Below are positions 9,141-18,215 of a stretch of 64,000 nucleotides of DNA, piece by piece. The stretch is from Rhodobacter capsulatus. Its GTDB lineage: Bacteria > Pseudomonadota > Alphaproteobacteria > Rhodobacterales > Rhodobacteraceae. The first letter of the stretch is position 1; each line of letters starts with the position of its first letter. Where the stretch lies: the NCBI RefSeq assembly GCF_005144475.1, contig NZ_SWJZ01000043.1, positions 54,352 through 118,351 of the forward strand, given 5' to 3'. The position numbers were made by a program, and so were the translations under genes. Below the pieces are notes generated by a model, which had not been told where the DNA came from, ran no database searches, and was given only the letters and a program-made list of their open reading frames with translations.

Positions 9141-10130
9141 ATGGCAGCGGCGGCATTGATCGAGATCTGGCGCGGCGATTTGCCGGAAAGCCTGCACAGC
9201 GGCCATGCGGTCGTTTACGGGCCGCAGGGCGTGGAAAGGGTGTGGGGGGATGCGGGCGCGGTCGTCTTTCCGCGCTCGTCTTGCAAGATGGTGCAGGCGC
9301 TGCCGCTGATCGAAAGCGGCGCCGCGGCGGCCGCCGGGCTTGGCCTGCGGCAGCTGGCGCTGTCTTGTGCCAGCCATTCCGGGGCGGCGCTGCATGTGGG
9401 GGCGGTGGGCGACTGGCTGACGGGTCTCGGCCTCGGCGAGGCCGATCTGCGCTGCGGGGCGCATCTGCCCTTTGACAAGCCCGAGGCGACGCGGCTGAGC
9501 GGTTCGGGGGAAAGCCCCTGTCAGCTGCACAACAATTGTTCGGGCAAGCATGCCGGGTTCCTGACGCTGAACCGGCATCTGAGGGGTGGGCCGGACTATG
9601 TCGAGATCGACCATCCGGTGCAGCTTGCGGTGCGCGCGGCGTTTGAGGAAGTGACGGGCGAGACCGCGGCAGGCTGGGGCATCGACGGCTGTTCGGCGCC
9701 GAATTTCGCCTGCACGCTCGAGGCTCTGGCGCGGGCGATGCACTTCTTTGCCGCCGCCCGGCCCGAGGGCGGCCTGCGCGCGGGCGCCGCGGCACGGCTG
9801 GTCGAGGCGATGACAGCCTTTCCCGAGCTGGTGGCGGGGGAAAACCGCGCCTGCACGAAGCTGATGCGGGCGATGGGCGGCAAGGTCGCGGTGAAGACCG
9901 GCGCCGAGGGGGTTTTCGTCGCGATCCTGCCCGAGCAGAGCCGCGGCGTGGCGCTGAAGATCACCGATGGCGCCACCCGCGCCTCGGAGGCGGCGATCAC
10001 CGCGCTTTTGGTGCATCTGGGGGCGCTGGCGCCGGATCACCCGGTGGTGACGGAGCTGGTGCCGCCGGTCAGCCGGAACTGGCGCGGGTTTGCCACGGGC
10101 GGCATGCGGCTGGCCCCGGGGTTTTGTTGA
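9141..10130 (+). CDS. L-asparaginase II family protein (thermolabile, PF06089 type)
   Basis: A 329-residue member of the asparaginase family first defined in rhizobia, unrelated in fold to E. coli AnsA/AnsB; it hydrolyses asparagine to aspartate and ammonia. Motifs seen: IEIWRGDLPESLHSGHAVV at the N-terminus, FPRSSCKMVQALPLIESGAA, ALSCASHSG, LHNNCSGKHAGFL and WGIDGCSAPNFA. Cytosolic, no signal. Start ATG 9141 with an AAAGGA ribosome site. Followed by repeat copy B. Confidence 0.88.
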   Translation: MAAAALIEIWRGDLPESLHSGHAVVYGPQGVERVWGDAGAVVFPRSSCKMVQALPLIESGAAAAAGLGLRQLALSCASHSGAALHVGAVGDWLTGLGLGEADLRCGAHLPFDKPEATRLSGSGESPCQLHNNCSGKHAGFLTLNRHLRGGPDYVEIDHPVQLAVRAAFEEVTGETAAGWGIDGCSAPNFACTLEALARAMHFFAAARPEGGLRAGAAARLVEAMTAFPELVAGENRACTKLMRAMGGKVAVKTGAEGVFVAILPEQSRGVALKITDGATRASEAAITALLVHLGALAPDHPVVTELVPPVSRNWRGFATGGMRLAPGFC

Positions 10131-10150
10131 GGCGGCGGCCCGGCCAGCCA

Positions 10151-10362
10151 TGACCGAGGCCATCGCCGAGGTCACGCGGGCCATTTGCCCGGGGCCGCCG
10201 GGGGCCCAAAGGCCCTCGGCCAGCGCCCGCCCCGCCCATGGCGGGCGCTTCTCGCCCGCCGGGGCAGGCGCCGGCCTCTGTCAGGCTTGGGGAAACGGTC
10301 TTGTCAACTCCGTGGGCTTCACGGGCGGGGAAACGCGCTGCGTTTCCTTCTCCGCCCGAAAC
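10151..10362 (+). repeat. Dispersed 213-bp convergent-junction repeat, copy B
   Basis: Same order as copy A: the identical 28-bp opening block (10151-10178), the CCCGCCCCGCCCATGGCGGG centre and the terminal hairpin (about 10324-10357). The hairpin stem reads GGAAACGC/GCGTTTCC instead of GGAAAGGC/GCCTTTCC, a paired change. It fills the gap between convergent asparaginase and TauE genes. Confidence 0.9.
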
Positions 10363-10369
10363 GGCCCGC

Positions 10370-11128
10370 TCAGATCATCTGCCAGATCAGCCGCACCGCC
10401 AAGGCGGTCGAGGTCACGACCAGAAGCGGCTTGATCAGCCGCGCCCCCTTCTTCATCGCCAGCCTTGCGCCAAGGCTGGCCCCCGCCACCTGCGCCAGCC
10501 CCATCGCGATCCCGGTCACCCACCAGGGCGCCCCGATCACCGCAAAGGCCGCAAGCCCGCCCAGGTTCGAGGCGAAATTCAGAAGCTTCGTATGCGCCGT
10601 GGCCCGCAGCACCCCATAGCCCGCCAGCATCACGAAGCCGATCATGTAGAACGCCCCCGCGCCCGGCCCGATCAGCCCGTCGTAAAAGCCGATCAGCGGC
10701 ACGACAAAGGCGGTGAAGGCCGCGGGCCGGATCCGCTCGACCCGATCGGTGTCATCGAGCCCCTTGCGAAAGGCGAAAAAGGCCGCGATCGCGATCAGCA
10801 CGAAGGGCAGCACCCGGCGCAACGCCTCGGTCGGCAGCACCGAGACCAGAAACGCCCCCGCCAGCCCGGACAGGAACGCCAAAGACGCCGCGCCCAGCTG
10901 CGCGCGCAGATTGACCTGCCCCTTGGCCGCATAGGTCAGCGCCGCCGTGGCCGCGCCGAAAGCCCCCTGCACCTTGTTCGTCGAAAACGCCTGCAACGGC
11001 GTCGCCCCGGCCAGCAGCAGCACCGGCAGGGTGATCAGCCCGCCGCCCCCCGCGATGGAATCGACAAACCCGGCCACAAAGGCCGCGCCGATCAGCGACA
11101 GGGCCAGATCAAGGGAAACTTCGAACAT
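10370..11128 (-). CDS. TauE/SafE family sulfite/organosulfonate-type permease
   Basis: A 252-residue inner-membrane protein with seven to eight hydrophobic segments. The N-terminal motif GFVDSIAGGGGLITLPVLLLAG and the internal TNKVQGAFGAATAALTYAA are signatures of the TauE/SafE family, implicated in anion export such as sulfite or sulfoacetate. Substrate here unknown. Start ATG 11128 is preceded by a GGAGG ribosome site; the longer upstream frame overlaps the divergent CPBP gene leader and is rejected. Confidence 0.88.
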   Translation of the reverse strand: MFEVSLDLALSLIGAAFVAGFVDSIAGGGGLITLPVLLLAGATPLQAFSTNKVQGAFGAATAALTYAAKGQVNLRAQLGAASLAFLSGLAGAFLVSVLPTEALRRVLPFVLIAIAAFFAFRKGLDDTDRVERIRPAAFTAFVVPLIGFYDGLIGPGAGAFYMIGFVMLAGYGVLRATAHTKLLNFASNLGGLAAFAVIGAPWWVTGIAMGLAQVAGASLGARLAMKKGARLIKPLLVVTSTALAVRLIWQMI

Positions 11129-11273
11129 GCATCCTCCGGGCCAGACCCCCTGTCTCGGCCAGCGCCGATGCAAAGTAAAGCACGCAAAACAAAGCCGCTT
11201 GTCCCGCCCGGGCGCCGCCGCTAGGGTCACCCGCCAGACCGAGGGGCGCCGCCGCCCGAAGCCGGAGACCGCC

Positions 11274-12152
11274 ATGCCCTACGCTCGCCTTGCCGCCTAT
11301 CTGGCCCCTGCCCGCGCCCGTGCCGAATGGCTGCGCAGCCTGATCGGCCTTGTGCTGATCGCGGCCTTTTACTGGGCGGCGGTGATCGGGGCGCTGACGC
11401 TGGTGCAGGCGCTGGCGGGCAATGTCGTCCTGACCGCGGTGATGCTGGAACTGGACCGCGGCGGCACCGCTTTCGGGCTGGTGCTGGTGCTGACGACGTT
11501 CCTGCCGCTGGTGCTGGGCGTGCTGCTGGTGACGCGGCTTTTGCATCGGCGCAGCCTGTCCAGCCTGCTTGGCCCCGGGGCGATGACCGATTTCCTGCGG
11601 GTGTTCGTGCCGCTTTTGCCGCTGGTGGCGCTGATCGCCGCCACGTCGGCCTTTGATCCGAACCTTGGGCAATCGACGCCCGTCTCTGTGCTGATCTCCT
11701 GGCTGCCGATCGCGCTGCCGCTGCTTTTCATGCAGATCGCCGCCGAGGAACTGCTGTTCCGCGGCTATCTGCTGCAGCAGATCGGCGCGCGGATCCGCCA
11801 TCCGCTGGCCTGGATGGTGCTGCCCGCCGCGCTTTTTGGCGCGCTGCATTACGCCCCCGGCCAGAACGGCGCGACGGCGATCTTCTTCGCGCTCTGGGCG
11901 ATGCTGTTTGGCTGTCTGGCTGCCGATCTGACCGCAAGGGCGGGCAACCTTGGCCCGGCGCTGGCGCTGCATTTCGCCAACAACATCTCGGCGGTGCTGC
12001 TGATCGGGCTTTATGGCCAGCTGGACGGGCTGGCGCTTTACACGCTGGTGCTGAACACCCGCGACCCCGTCGCGATGGCGCCCTATCTGGCGCTTGATGC
12101 GCTGGCGATCGTGGTGTTCTGGCTCGCGGCGCGCCTGCGGCTGCGGCGCTGA
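11274..12152 (+). CDS. CPBP family intramembrane metalloprotease
   Basis: A 292-residue multi-pass membrane protein of the CPBP (CAAX protease and bacteriocin-processing) family. The EEXXXR motif is EELLFRG (E158, E159, R163); later motifs are FGALHYAP (H192) and LHFANNI (about 226), which together form the metal site. Such proteins act as intramembrane endopeptidases; the substrate is unknown. ATG 11274 follows GCCGGAGA. Divergent from the TauE gene, and its stop codon touches the -35 element of the accD promoter. Confidence 0.87.
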   Translation: MPYARLAAYLAPARARAEWLRSLIGLVLIAAFYWAAVIGALTLVQALAGNVVLTAVMLELDRGGTAFGLVLVLTTFLPLVLGVLLVTRLLHRRSLSSLLGPGAMTDFLRVFVPLLPLVALIAATSAFDPNLGQSTPVSVLISWLPIALPLLFMQIAAEELLFRGYLLQQIGARIRHPLAWMVLPAALFGALHYAPGQNGATAIFFALWAMLFGCLAADLTARAGNLGPALALHFANNISAVLLIGLYGQLDGLALYTLVLNTRDPVAMAPYLALDALAIVVFWLAARLRLRR

Positions 12153-12181
12153 TTGCATTTGCCCGCGCGCGGGCTTATCTG
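12153..12181 (+). promoter_or_regulatory. Putative accD promoter with palindromic spacer
   Basis: TTGCAT (12153-12158), 17-bp spacer, TATCTG (12176-12181), about 47 bp before accD. The spacer contains GCCCGCGCGCGGGC (12161-12174), perfectly self-complementary, which may be an operator or a hairpin ending the preceding CPBP transcript. Confidence 0.5.
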
Positions 12182-12227
12182 AGCGCAAGCTTGCAAAGCG
12201 ACGTCGCGGAAACCAAGGGGCCCCCCG

Positions 12228-13160
12228 ATGAACTGGATCTCGAACTACGTCCGACCGAAGATCAACTCGCTGTTCTCGCGCCGCGAGATGCCCGAGAACC
12301 TGTGGACGAAATGCCCCGAATGCGGAACCATGCTGTTCCACCGCGAGGTGACGGACAATCTGAACGTCTGCACCAACTGCGATCACCACATGGCGATCAC
12401 CCCCCGCGACCGCTTCGAGGCGCTTTTCGACCTTGGCGCCTTCACCGAGGTCAAGGTCCCCGAGCCGATCGCCGATCCGCTGCATTTCCGCGACCAGAAG
12501 AAATATCCCGACCGGATGCGCGCGGCGCAAAAGACCACCGGCGAAAAAGAGGCGATGCTGGTCGTCGAGGGCGAGGTGGGCAAGACCCGGATCGTCGCCG
12601 TCGGTCAGGATTTCTCCTTCATGGGCGGCTCGATGGGGATGTATGTCGGCAATGCGATCCTCGCCGCCGCCCAGCGCGCGATCGAGCTGCACTGCCCGAT
12701 GGTGCTGTTCTCGGCTGCCGGGGGCGCGCGGATGCAGGAAGGTATCCTGAGCCTGATGCAGATGCCGCGCTCGACCGTCGCCGTGCAGATGCTGAAAGAT
12801 GCGGGGCTTCCTTACGTGGTGGTGCTGACCCATCCGACGACGGGCGGCGTGACGGCTTCCTATGCGATGCTGGGCGATGTGCAGATCGCCGAACCGAATT
12901 CGCTGATCTGCTTTGCCGGGCCGCGCGTGATCGAGCAGACGATCCGCGAGACCCTGCCCGAGGGCTTCCAGCGCGCCGAATATCTGCTCGACCACGGCAT
13001 GCTGGACCGCGTCACGCATCGCAAGAAACTGCGCGAGGAGCTGATCGTGATCCTGCGCATGATGATGCGCCTGCCGCCGCCGATCTGGGGCGAGCTGCCG
13101 CCGCCCGGCCCCGCGCCGACCGAGGCCGCTCTGCCGACGGACCAACCCGCGGCGGAATAA
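12228..13160 (+). CDS. accD: Acetyl-CoA carboxylase carboxyltransferase subunit beta
   Basis: A 310-residue subunit of the carboxyltransferase that, with AccA, moves CO2 from biotin to acetyl-CoA to make malonyl-CoA for fatty acid synthesis. The N-terminal zinc finger cysteines are C29, C32, C48 and C51. The crotonase-like core has FMGGSMGMYVGNAI, FSAAGGARMQEG and VVLTHPTTGGVTASYAMLGD. C-terminal tail is Pro-rich. Paired with folC downstream, a common arrangement in bacteria. Confidence 0.96.
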   Translation: MNWISNYVRPKINSLFSRREMPENLWTKCPECGTMLFHREVTDNLNVCTNCDHHMAITPRDRFEALFDLGAFTEVKVPEPIADPLHFRDQKKYPDRMRAAQKTTGEKEAMLVVEGEVGKTRIVAVGQDFSFMGGSMGMYVGNAILAAAQRAIELHCPMVLFSAAGGARMQEGILSLMQMPRSTVAVQMLKDAGLPYVVVLTHPTTGGVTASYAMLGDVQIAEPNSLICFAGPRVIEQTIRETLPEGFQRAEYLLDHGMLDRVTHRKKLREELIVILRMMMRLPPPIWGELPPPGPAPTEAALPTDQPAAE

Positions 13161-13162
13161 TC

Positions 13163-13188
13163 TTTATCTTGCTCTAAATATCCCGGGG
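13163..13188. repeat. Half copy of the intergenic palindrome
   Basis: A single arm of the TATTTG/CAAGAT-type element in reverse orientation (TTTATCTTGCTCTAAATATC at its left end), directly after the accD stop. No opposite arm is found before folC. Confidence 0.75.
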
Positions 13189-13190
13189 GT

Positions 13191-13209
13191 CCGGGGGCAG
13201 CGCCCCCGG
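13191..13209 (+). terminator. GC hairpin between accD and folC
   Basis: CCGGGGGC and GCCCCCGG pair around a short loop, followed by CCTTTGC. A weak terminator or RNA-stabilising hairpin; readthrough into folC is likely. Confidence 0.45.
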
Positions 13210-13232
13210 CCTTTGCATGAAAGGAGCCCAGC

Positions 13233-14507
13233 ATGCCGCAACCCTCCGATGAAATCCTCGCGCGGCTGATGGGGCTGCACCCGAAGATCATCGATCTGAC
13301 ACTGGACCGGGTGCACCGGCTGCTGGCGGCGCTTGACCATCCGGAAACCCGTCTGCCGCCGGTGATCCATGTCGCGGGCACGAATGGCAAGGGCTCGACG
13401 CAGGCGATGATCCGCGCCGGGCTCGAGGCCTCGGGCAAGCGCGTCCACGCCTACACCTCGCCGCATCTGGCGCGGTTTCATGAACGCATCCGGCTGGCGG
13501 GGGAGCTGATCTCCGAACCCGCCCTTTCGGCGCTCTTGGACGAATGCGACGCGGCGAATGGCGGCCAGCCGATCACCTTTTTCGAAATCACCACCGTCGC
13601 GGCCTTTCTGGCCTTTGCCCGCACGCCCGCCGATTTCACCCTGCTGGAGGTCGGCCTTGGCGGGCGGCTGGATGCGACGAATGTGATCGCGCAACCGGCG
13701 CTGACGATCATCACGCCCGTCTCGATCGACCATCAGCAATATCTGGGCGAGACCCTGCCCGAGATCGCGGGCGAAAAGGCGGGCATCCTGAAACGGGCCG
13801 TGCCCTGCGTGGTCGGGCCGCAACAGCCGGACGGGCTTGCCGTGATCGAGGCGAAAGCCGCGCGGCTGGGTGTGCCCTTGTTTGCCCACGGCCAGCACTG
13901 GCACGCTTTCGAAGAACGCGGGCGGCTGATCTATCAGGACGAAACCGGGCTGCTCGACCTGCCGCTGCCCAATCTGCCCGGGCCGCATCAGATCGAAAAC
14001 GCGGGCGCCGCGATTGCCGCGCTGCGGGTTCTGGGTTTCGACGATCTCGCCTGCGAGGCCGCGGTGACGAAGGCCGACTGGCCCGCGCGGATGCAACGCC
14101 TGCGCAACGGGCCGCTGGCGGAAAGCGCGCCCGGGGTCGAGCTGTGGCTCGATGGCGGTCACAACCCGGCGGGCGGCGCAGCGGTGGCGGCGACGCTTTC
14201 GCGGATGGTGCAGCGGCCGACGCATCTGATTTGCGGCATGCTCAACACCAAGGACATCGCGGGCTATCTGCGGCCGCTGGCGGCCGAGGCGCAAAGCCTG
14301 ACCGCCGTTTCGATCCCGAACGAGGTCAACACGCTGCCCAGCACTGCCACGGCCGAGGCCGCCCGCAAGGCGGGCTTCGCGCAGGTCACCGAGGCCGGAT
14401 CGGTCGGCGAAGCCCTTGACCAGATTGCGCAAAAAGACCCGCAGGCGCGGGTGCTGATCTGCGGCTCGCTGTATCTTGCAGGCCAGGTCCTGCGCGAGAA
14501 CGGCTGA
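13233..14507 (+). CDS. folC: Bifunctional folylpolyglutamate synthase / dihydrofolate synthase
   Basis: Adds L-glutamate to dihydropteroate and then further glutamates to folates, using ATP; a Mur-ligase-type enzyme. At 424 residues its length is typical. The P-loop GTNGKGST is at 49-56, SPHLARFHERIRLAG follows, and the C-terminal domain carries WLDGGHNPAGG. Start ATG 13233 has an AAAGGAG ribosome site. About 70 bp downstream of accD and probably on its transcript. Confidence 0.95.
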   Translation: MPQPSDEILARLMGLHPKIIDLTLDRVHRLLAALDHPETRLPPVIHVAGTNGKGSTQAMIRAGLEASGKRVHAYTSPHLARFHERIRLAGELISEPALSALLDECDAANGGQPITFFEITTVAAFLAFARTPADFTLLEVGLGGRLDATNVIAQPALTIITPVSIDHQQYLGETLPEIAGEKAGILKRAVPCVVGPQQPDGLAVIEAKAARLGVPLFAHGQHWHAFEERGRLIYQDETGLLDLPLPNLPGPHQIENAGAAIAALRVLGFDDLACEAAVTKADWPARMQRLRNGPLAESAPGVELWLDGGHNPAGGAAVAATLSRMVQRPTHLICGMLNTKDIAGYLRPLAAEAQSLTAVSIPNEVNTLPSTATAEAARKAGFAQVTEAGSVGEALDQIAQKDPQARVLICGSLYLAGQVLRENG

Positions 14508-14531
14508 GACCTGCGCATTTCCGTTACAAGT

Positions 14532-14563
14532 CCTGTGCGCGCCTGTGCCTAGGCGCACAGGCG
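14532..14563. other. Inverted/direct repeat hairpin between folC and the LLM oxidoreductase
   Basis: CGCCTGTGC (14540-14548) pairs with GCACAGGCG (14555-14563) around CTAGGC; a second CCTGTGCGC (14532-14540) could pair with the same right arm. It may be the folC terminator (CCTTT follows) or an operator for the next gene. Confidence 0.5.
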
Positions 14564-14603
14564 TCCTTTGCCTATCTTTCCCGCAACGGAAAGGAGGCCC
14601 GCG

Positions 14604-15623
14604 ATGGTGCTTGAATTCGGCCTTGATACTTTTGGCGACATCACCGCGGATGCGACCGGGCCCCGCTCGGGCGCGCAGGTGATCCGCGACACGCTCGCCG
14701 AGGCGGTTCTGGCCGATCAGGTCGGGCTGGATTTCATCGGTCTGGGCGAACACCACCGCCCGGATTTCGCGATCTCCGCAATGGAGCCGCTCTTGGGCGC
14801 GATCCTGGCCTCGACCGAGCGGATCCATGCCGGGACCTCGGTCACGGTGCTGTCCTCGGAGGATCCGATCCGGGTGTTTCAGCGCTTCGCGACGCTCGAT
14901 GCGCTGGCGCCGGGGCGGGCGGAGCTGACGATCGGGCGGGGGTCCTTCACCGAAAGCTTCCCGCTGTTCGGGTTTGACCTGAACGATTACGAGACGCTCT
15001 TCACCGAAAAGGCGCAGCTTTTGCAAAGCCTTGTCAGCCAGGAGAAGATCAGCTTTCAGGGCAGCCACCGCCCGGCCCTGAAAGGCGTGACGGTCTATCC
15101 GCGCCCGGAACGGCGGTTGCAGGTCTGGCGCGGGGTGGGCGGCAGCCCCGAGTCGGTGCTGGAGGCGGCGGCGATGGACATGCCTTTGGTCATGGCGATC
15201 ATCGGCGGCAATCCGGCCCGGTTCGGCGCGCTTGCCGATCTTTACCGCCACACCCGCGCGCGGATGGGGGCGACACCGCTGCCGCTGTCCGTCCATTCGC
15301 CGGGCCATGTCGCGGCAAGCGATGAGGAGGCGAAGGCGCGCTACTTCCCCGCTTACGCGGCGATGCACGATCTGATCGGGCGGTCCCGCGGCTGGCCGCG
15401 GTTCACCAAGGCGGCCTTCGAGGCGGAGATCGCCCATGGCTCGCTTTATGTCGGCAACCCGGAAACGGTGGCGAAGAAGATCGCGACGACGGTCAAGGCG
15501 CTGGGGCTGTCGCGGTTCACGCTGAAATATTCGGCCGGTCCGCAGGACCCCGCGCATCTGCGCGACACGATCGCGCTTTACGGCACCAGGGTCGCGCCGA
15601 TGGTGCGGGACATGCTGGGGTAA
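14604..15623 (+). CDS. LLM class flavin-dependent oxidoreductase
   Basis: A 339-residue luciferase-like monooxygenase fold enzyme that probably uses FMN with or without oxygen. Features: FGLDTFGDITAD at the N-terminus, QVGLDFIGLGEHHRPDFAISAME, TERIHAGTSVTVLSSEDPIRVFQRFATLDALAPGRAELTIGRGSFTESFPLFG and the C-terminal FTLKYSAGPQDPAHLRDTIALYG. The GEHHRPDFA pattern is typical for the subgroup often annotated as putative oxidoreductases. Substrate unknown. ATG 14604 has a strong AAGGAGG ribosome site. Confidence 0.87.
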   Translation: MVLEFGLDTFGDITADATGPRSGAQVIRDTLAEAVLADQVGLDFIGLGEHHRPDFAISAMEPLLGAILASTERIHAGTSVTVLSSEDPIRVFQRFATLDALAPGRAELTIGRGSFTESFPLFGFDLNDYETLFTEKAQLLQSLVSQEKISFQGSHRPALKGVTVYPRPERRLQVWRGVGGSPESVLEAAAMDMPLVMAIIGGNPARFGALADLYRHTRARMGATPLPLSVHSPGHVAASDEEAKARYFPAYAAMHDLIGRSRGWPRFTKAAFEAEIAHGSLYVGNPETVAKKIATTVKALGLSRFTLKYSAGPQDPAHLRDTIALYGTRVAPMVRDMLG

Positions 15624-15627
15624 GGGT

Positions 15628-15840
15628 GTTTCGGGCGGAACGGGAAAGGCACCGCCTTTCCCCGCCCGTATCGCCACGACTGCCGCAGGACCGTTTCCCC
15701 AGGCACAACAGAGGCCTGCGCTCCGCCCCGGCGGCGCGACTGCGCCCGCCGATGGCGGGGCGGGCGCAGGCCGAGGGCCTTTGGGCCCTCGCCGGTCTCG
15801 GGGCCATTGTCGCGCGTGACCTCGGCGATGGCCTCGGTCA
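15628..15840 (-). repeat. Dispersed 213-bp convergent-junction repeat, copy C (inverted)
   Basis: Reverse complement of copies A and B: the hairpin end lies at the left (about 15632-15667) just after the LLM gene and the 28-bp block at the right (15813-15840), before the zapE stop. Again between convergent genes. Confidence 0.9.
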
Positions 15841-15859
15841 GACGACCCGAAAGAGCAGC

Positions 15860-16942
15860 TTACCGGTTTTCCTGTGACCAGTCGGCCGACTGCATTTCCC
15901 GCAGCCGCGAGGCCGTGCGGGCGAATTCGAAACTGCCCTCGCCCTCGTTGTAAAGCCGTTCGGGCACATCGGCGGCGGAACAGATCAGCCGCACCTTGCC
16001 CTCATACAAAGCGTCGATCAGCGTCACGAAGCGCTTCGCCTCGTTGAAGTTCGAGGCCGACAGATGCGGAATGTCGTCGATCATCAGAACCCGCAGCGCC
16101 CCGGCGATCGCCAGAAAATCGGCAGGCCCCAGCATCGCGCCGCACAGATCCCAGAACCGCGCCCGCCCGACGCCGTTGTGATACTGCGGGATCACCACCG
16201 ACCGCCCCTTGACCTCGATGCGCAGCTGCGTCGTGCCGTCATGCCCGGTCAGCTCGTTCCAGAGCGCATCCATCTTCTTGTGGGCCGCCGTCCCCGCGGG
16301 CGCAAAATAAACCTCCGCCCCGGCCAGCCGATGCAGCCGGTAATCGGTTTCCGACACGATTTCATGCACTTCCAGCCGCGACGACAGAATGTCGATGAAG
16401 GGCAAAAACAGCTGCCGGTTCAAGCCGTTCCTGTAAAGATCGACCGGCGGCCGGTTCGAGGTCGTCACCACCGTCACGCCGCGCTTGAACATCTCGTCGA
16501 ACAGACGGCCCACGATCATCGCATCGGCAATGTCGGTGATCTGCATCTCGTCGAAACACAACAGCCGGACCGCGGCGGCGATCTCGGCCGCGACGGGCTG
16601 GATCGGGTCTTCCTCCCGGGCGCGGCGATGGCCGTCGATCTTGCCCTGCACTTCCTGCATGAAGGCGTGGAAATGCACCCGGCGTTTCGGCACCGCCACC
16701 GCCTCGCCGAAAAGGTCCATCAGCATCGACTTGCCGCGCCCGACGCCACCCCAGAGGTAAAGCCCCCGGATCGGCTCGGGCGGCTTGGCGAAAAGCCCGA
16801 ACAGGCCGGGCTTCTTCACCGGCGCCTCCAGTTCCGCCCGCACCCGGTCGAGCAGCGGCAGCACCGCCCGCTGGGCCGCATCGGCACGCAGGGTTCCCGC
16901 CGCGACGCGGCTATCGTAGATCTGAGTGAGACTTCTGTGCAT
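15860..16942 (-). CDS. zapE: Cell division protein ZapE (AFG1-like ATPase)
   Basis: A 360-residue AAA-type ATPase that interacts with the FtsZ ring in E. coli; the family also includes mitochondrial Afg1/Lace1. The Walker A motif is GGVGRGKS at 65-72 and the Walker B region is LLCFDEMQITDIADAM (about 155). RVHFHAFMQEVQ and HLSASNFNEAKRFVTLIDALYEGKVRLICSA are strongly typical. Length normal. Divergent from the isomerase-like gene with an 88-bp gap. Confidence 0.93.
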   Translation of the reverse strand: MHRSLTQIYDSRVAAGTLRADAAQRAVLPLLDRVRAELEAPVKKPGLFGLFAKPPEPIRGLYLWGGVGRGKSMLMDLFGEAVAVPKRRVHFHAFMQEVQGKIDGHRRAREEDPIQPVAAEIAAAVRLLCFDEMQITDIADAMIVGRLFDEMFKRGVTVVTTSNRPPVDLYRNGLNRQLFLPFIDILSSRLEVHEIVSETDYRLHRLAGAEVYFAPAGTAAHKKMDALWNELTGHDGTTQLRIEVKGRSVVIPQYHNGVGRARFWDLCGAMLGPADFLAIAGALRVLMIDDIPHLSASNFNEAKRFVTLIDALYEGKVRLICSAADVPERLYNEGEGSFEFARTASRLREMQSADWSQENR

Positions 16943-17030
16943 GGGGCCTGATTAACGGCTTGAAACCGGATTGAAAAGCGCGCGTGGCTGGCGCAGCCTG
17001 TGACAGCGCGGACAACCATAGGGATCGGCG

Positions 17031-17852
17031 ATGACAAAAGAGTTACCCGTTCTGGGCGCAGCCCTCAGCCTGGACATGATCGAGTTTCATCGCGACTGGC
17101 TGTTCGAGAAAGACCGCGACATCGAGATTCAAAGCTTCTGCTGGCCCACGACCCATGACGGCGACACGCCCGAGCTGGTGGCCCGCGCGAAGCAGCTGCT
17201 CGACGGCCACCGCGGGCGGCGCGGGGTGCATGGGCCGTTCATGTCCTTCCGCATCGATTGCGCCGATCCGGAGATCACCCCGGTGATCCGGCACCGTCTG
17301 CTGCGGGCGCTGGAAATCTGCGCCGATCTTGCCGCCGATCAGATGGTGGTGCATTCGCCTTACGGGCTCTGGACCGAGGCCGAAATCGCCACCTCCGCGG
17401 TGGCGGCGGCGATTTCCTTCGAGCGGGTGCGCTTCGTGATGGGGCCGGTGATCGAGCGCGCCGAGCGGCTGGGGGTCGAGCTGGTGCTGGAAAATGTCGA
17501 GGACACCGATCCGGGGCTGCGGGCCCGGCTGGCCGAGGCCCTGGGCAGTCCGGCGGTGAAGCTGTCGCTGGATACCGGGCATGCGCAGATGATGCACCAC
17601 CGCTGCGGGGCGCCGCCGGTCGATGCCTTCGCGCTGGCGGGCGGGGCGGCGCTGCGCCATGTGCATCTGCAGGATGTCGACGGCTTCGCCGACCGGCACT
17701 GGCACCCGGGCGAGGGCAACGTGCCGTGGCAGGCGGTCTTTGCCGCGCTGAACCGGCTGCCGCAGATGCCGCGGCTGCTGCTCGAGGTCGCCGATCCGCG
17801 CGGGCTGCGGCAGGGGGCCGATTACCTGATCGGGCGCGGGCTGGCACAGTGA
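17031..17852 (+). CDS. Sugar phosphate isomerase/epimerase-like TIM-barrel protein
   Basis: A 273-residue protein of the xylose isomerase-like TIM-barrel (AP endonuclease 2) family. Supporting stretches are HGPFMSFRIDCADPE, DQMVVHSPYG, LVLENVEDTDP, LSLDTGHAQMMHH and HVHLQDVDGFADRHWHPGEGNVPW, where E, D, H, H and E residues would form the metal centre. Substrate cannot be assigned. Starts a rightward run with DUF4170, a WaaA-like protein and lpxK. Confidence 0.8.
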   Translation: MTKELPVLGAALSLDMIEFHRDWLFEKDRDIEIQSFCWPTTHDGDTPELVARAKQLLDGHRGRRGVHGPFMSFRIDCADPEITPVIRHRLLRALEICADLAADQMVVHSPYGLWTEAEIATSAVAAAISFERVRFVMGPVIERAERLGVELVLENVEDTDPGLRARLAEALGSPAVKLSLDTGHAQMMHHRCGAPPVDAFALAGGAALRHVHLQDVDGFADRHWHPGEGNVPWQAVFAALNRLPQMPRLLLEVADPRGLRQGADYLIGRGLAQ

Positions 17853-17944
17853 CCACCGCCCCTACCACCGCCCCCTCATCGCAGCTTGAGAGGCGGCGGG
17901 GCTTCGCTTAGTCTGCGCGCACAACTTCTCCGACAGGATGGCCC

Positions 17945-18202
17945 ATGAGCAAACCTTCCCCCCAACGCCTGCATCTCGTTTTCGGCGGCGAACTTGTGTC
18001 CGCCTCGCGCAGCGAATTCAAGGATGTGAACGCCATCCATATCGTCGGCATCTATCCGAACTATGCCACGGCCTATTCCGCCTGGAAGGCCGAGGCGCAG
18101 CGCACCGTGGACGATGCCCACATGCGCTATTTCATCGCCCATCTGCACCGCCTGCGCGACGAGGAAACCCCGGCCTCGGCGACCGAGGAACTGGGCAGCT
18201 GA
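17945..18202 (+). CDS. DUF4170 domain protein
   Basis: An 85-residue cytosolic protein matching what I know of DUF4170: HLVFGGELVSASRSEFKDVNAIHIVGIYPNYATAYSAWKAEAQRTVDDAHMRYFIAHLHRL. The family is found in alphaproteobacteria next to lipid A genes, as here (13 bp before the WaaA-like gene), which suggests a link with envelope lipid synthesis; biochemical role unknown. Start ATG 17945 follows GACAGGATGGCCC. Confidence 0.82.
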   Translation: MSKPSPQRLHLVFGGELVSASRSEFKDVNAIHIVGIYPNYATAYSAWKAEAQRTVDDAHMRYFIAHLHRLRDEETPASATEELGS

Positions 18203-18215
18203 GAGCCTGGCCCCG

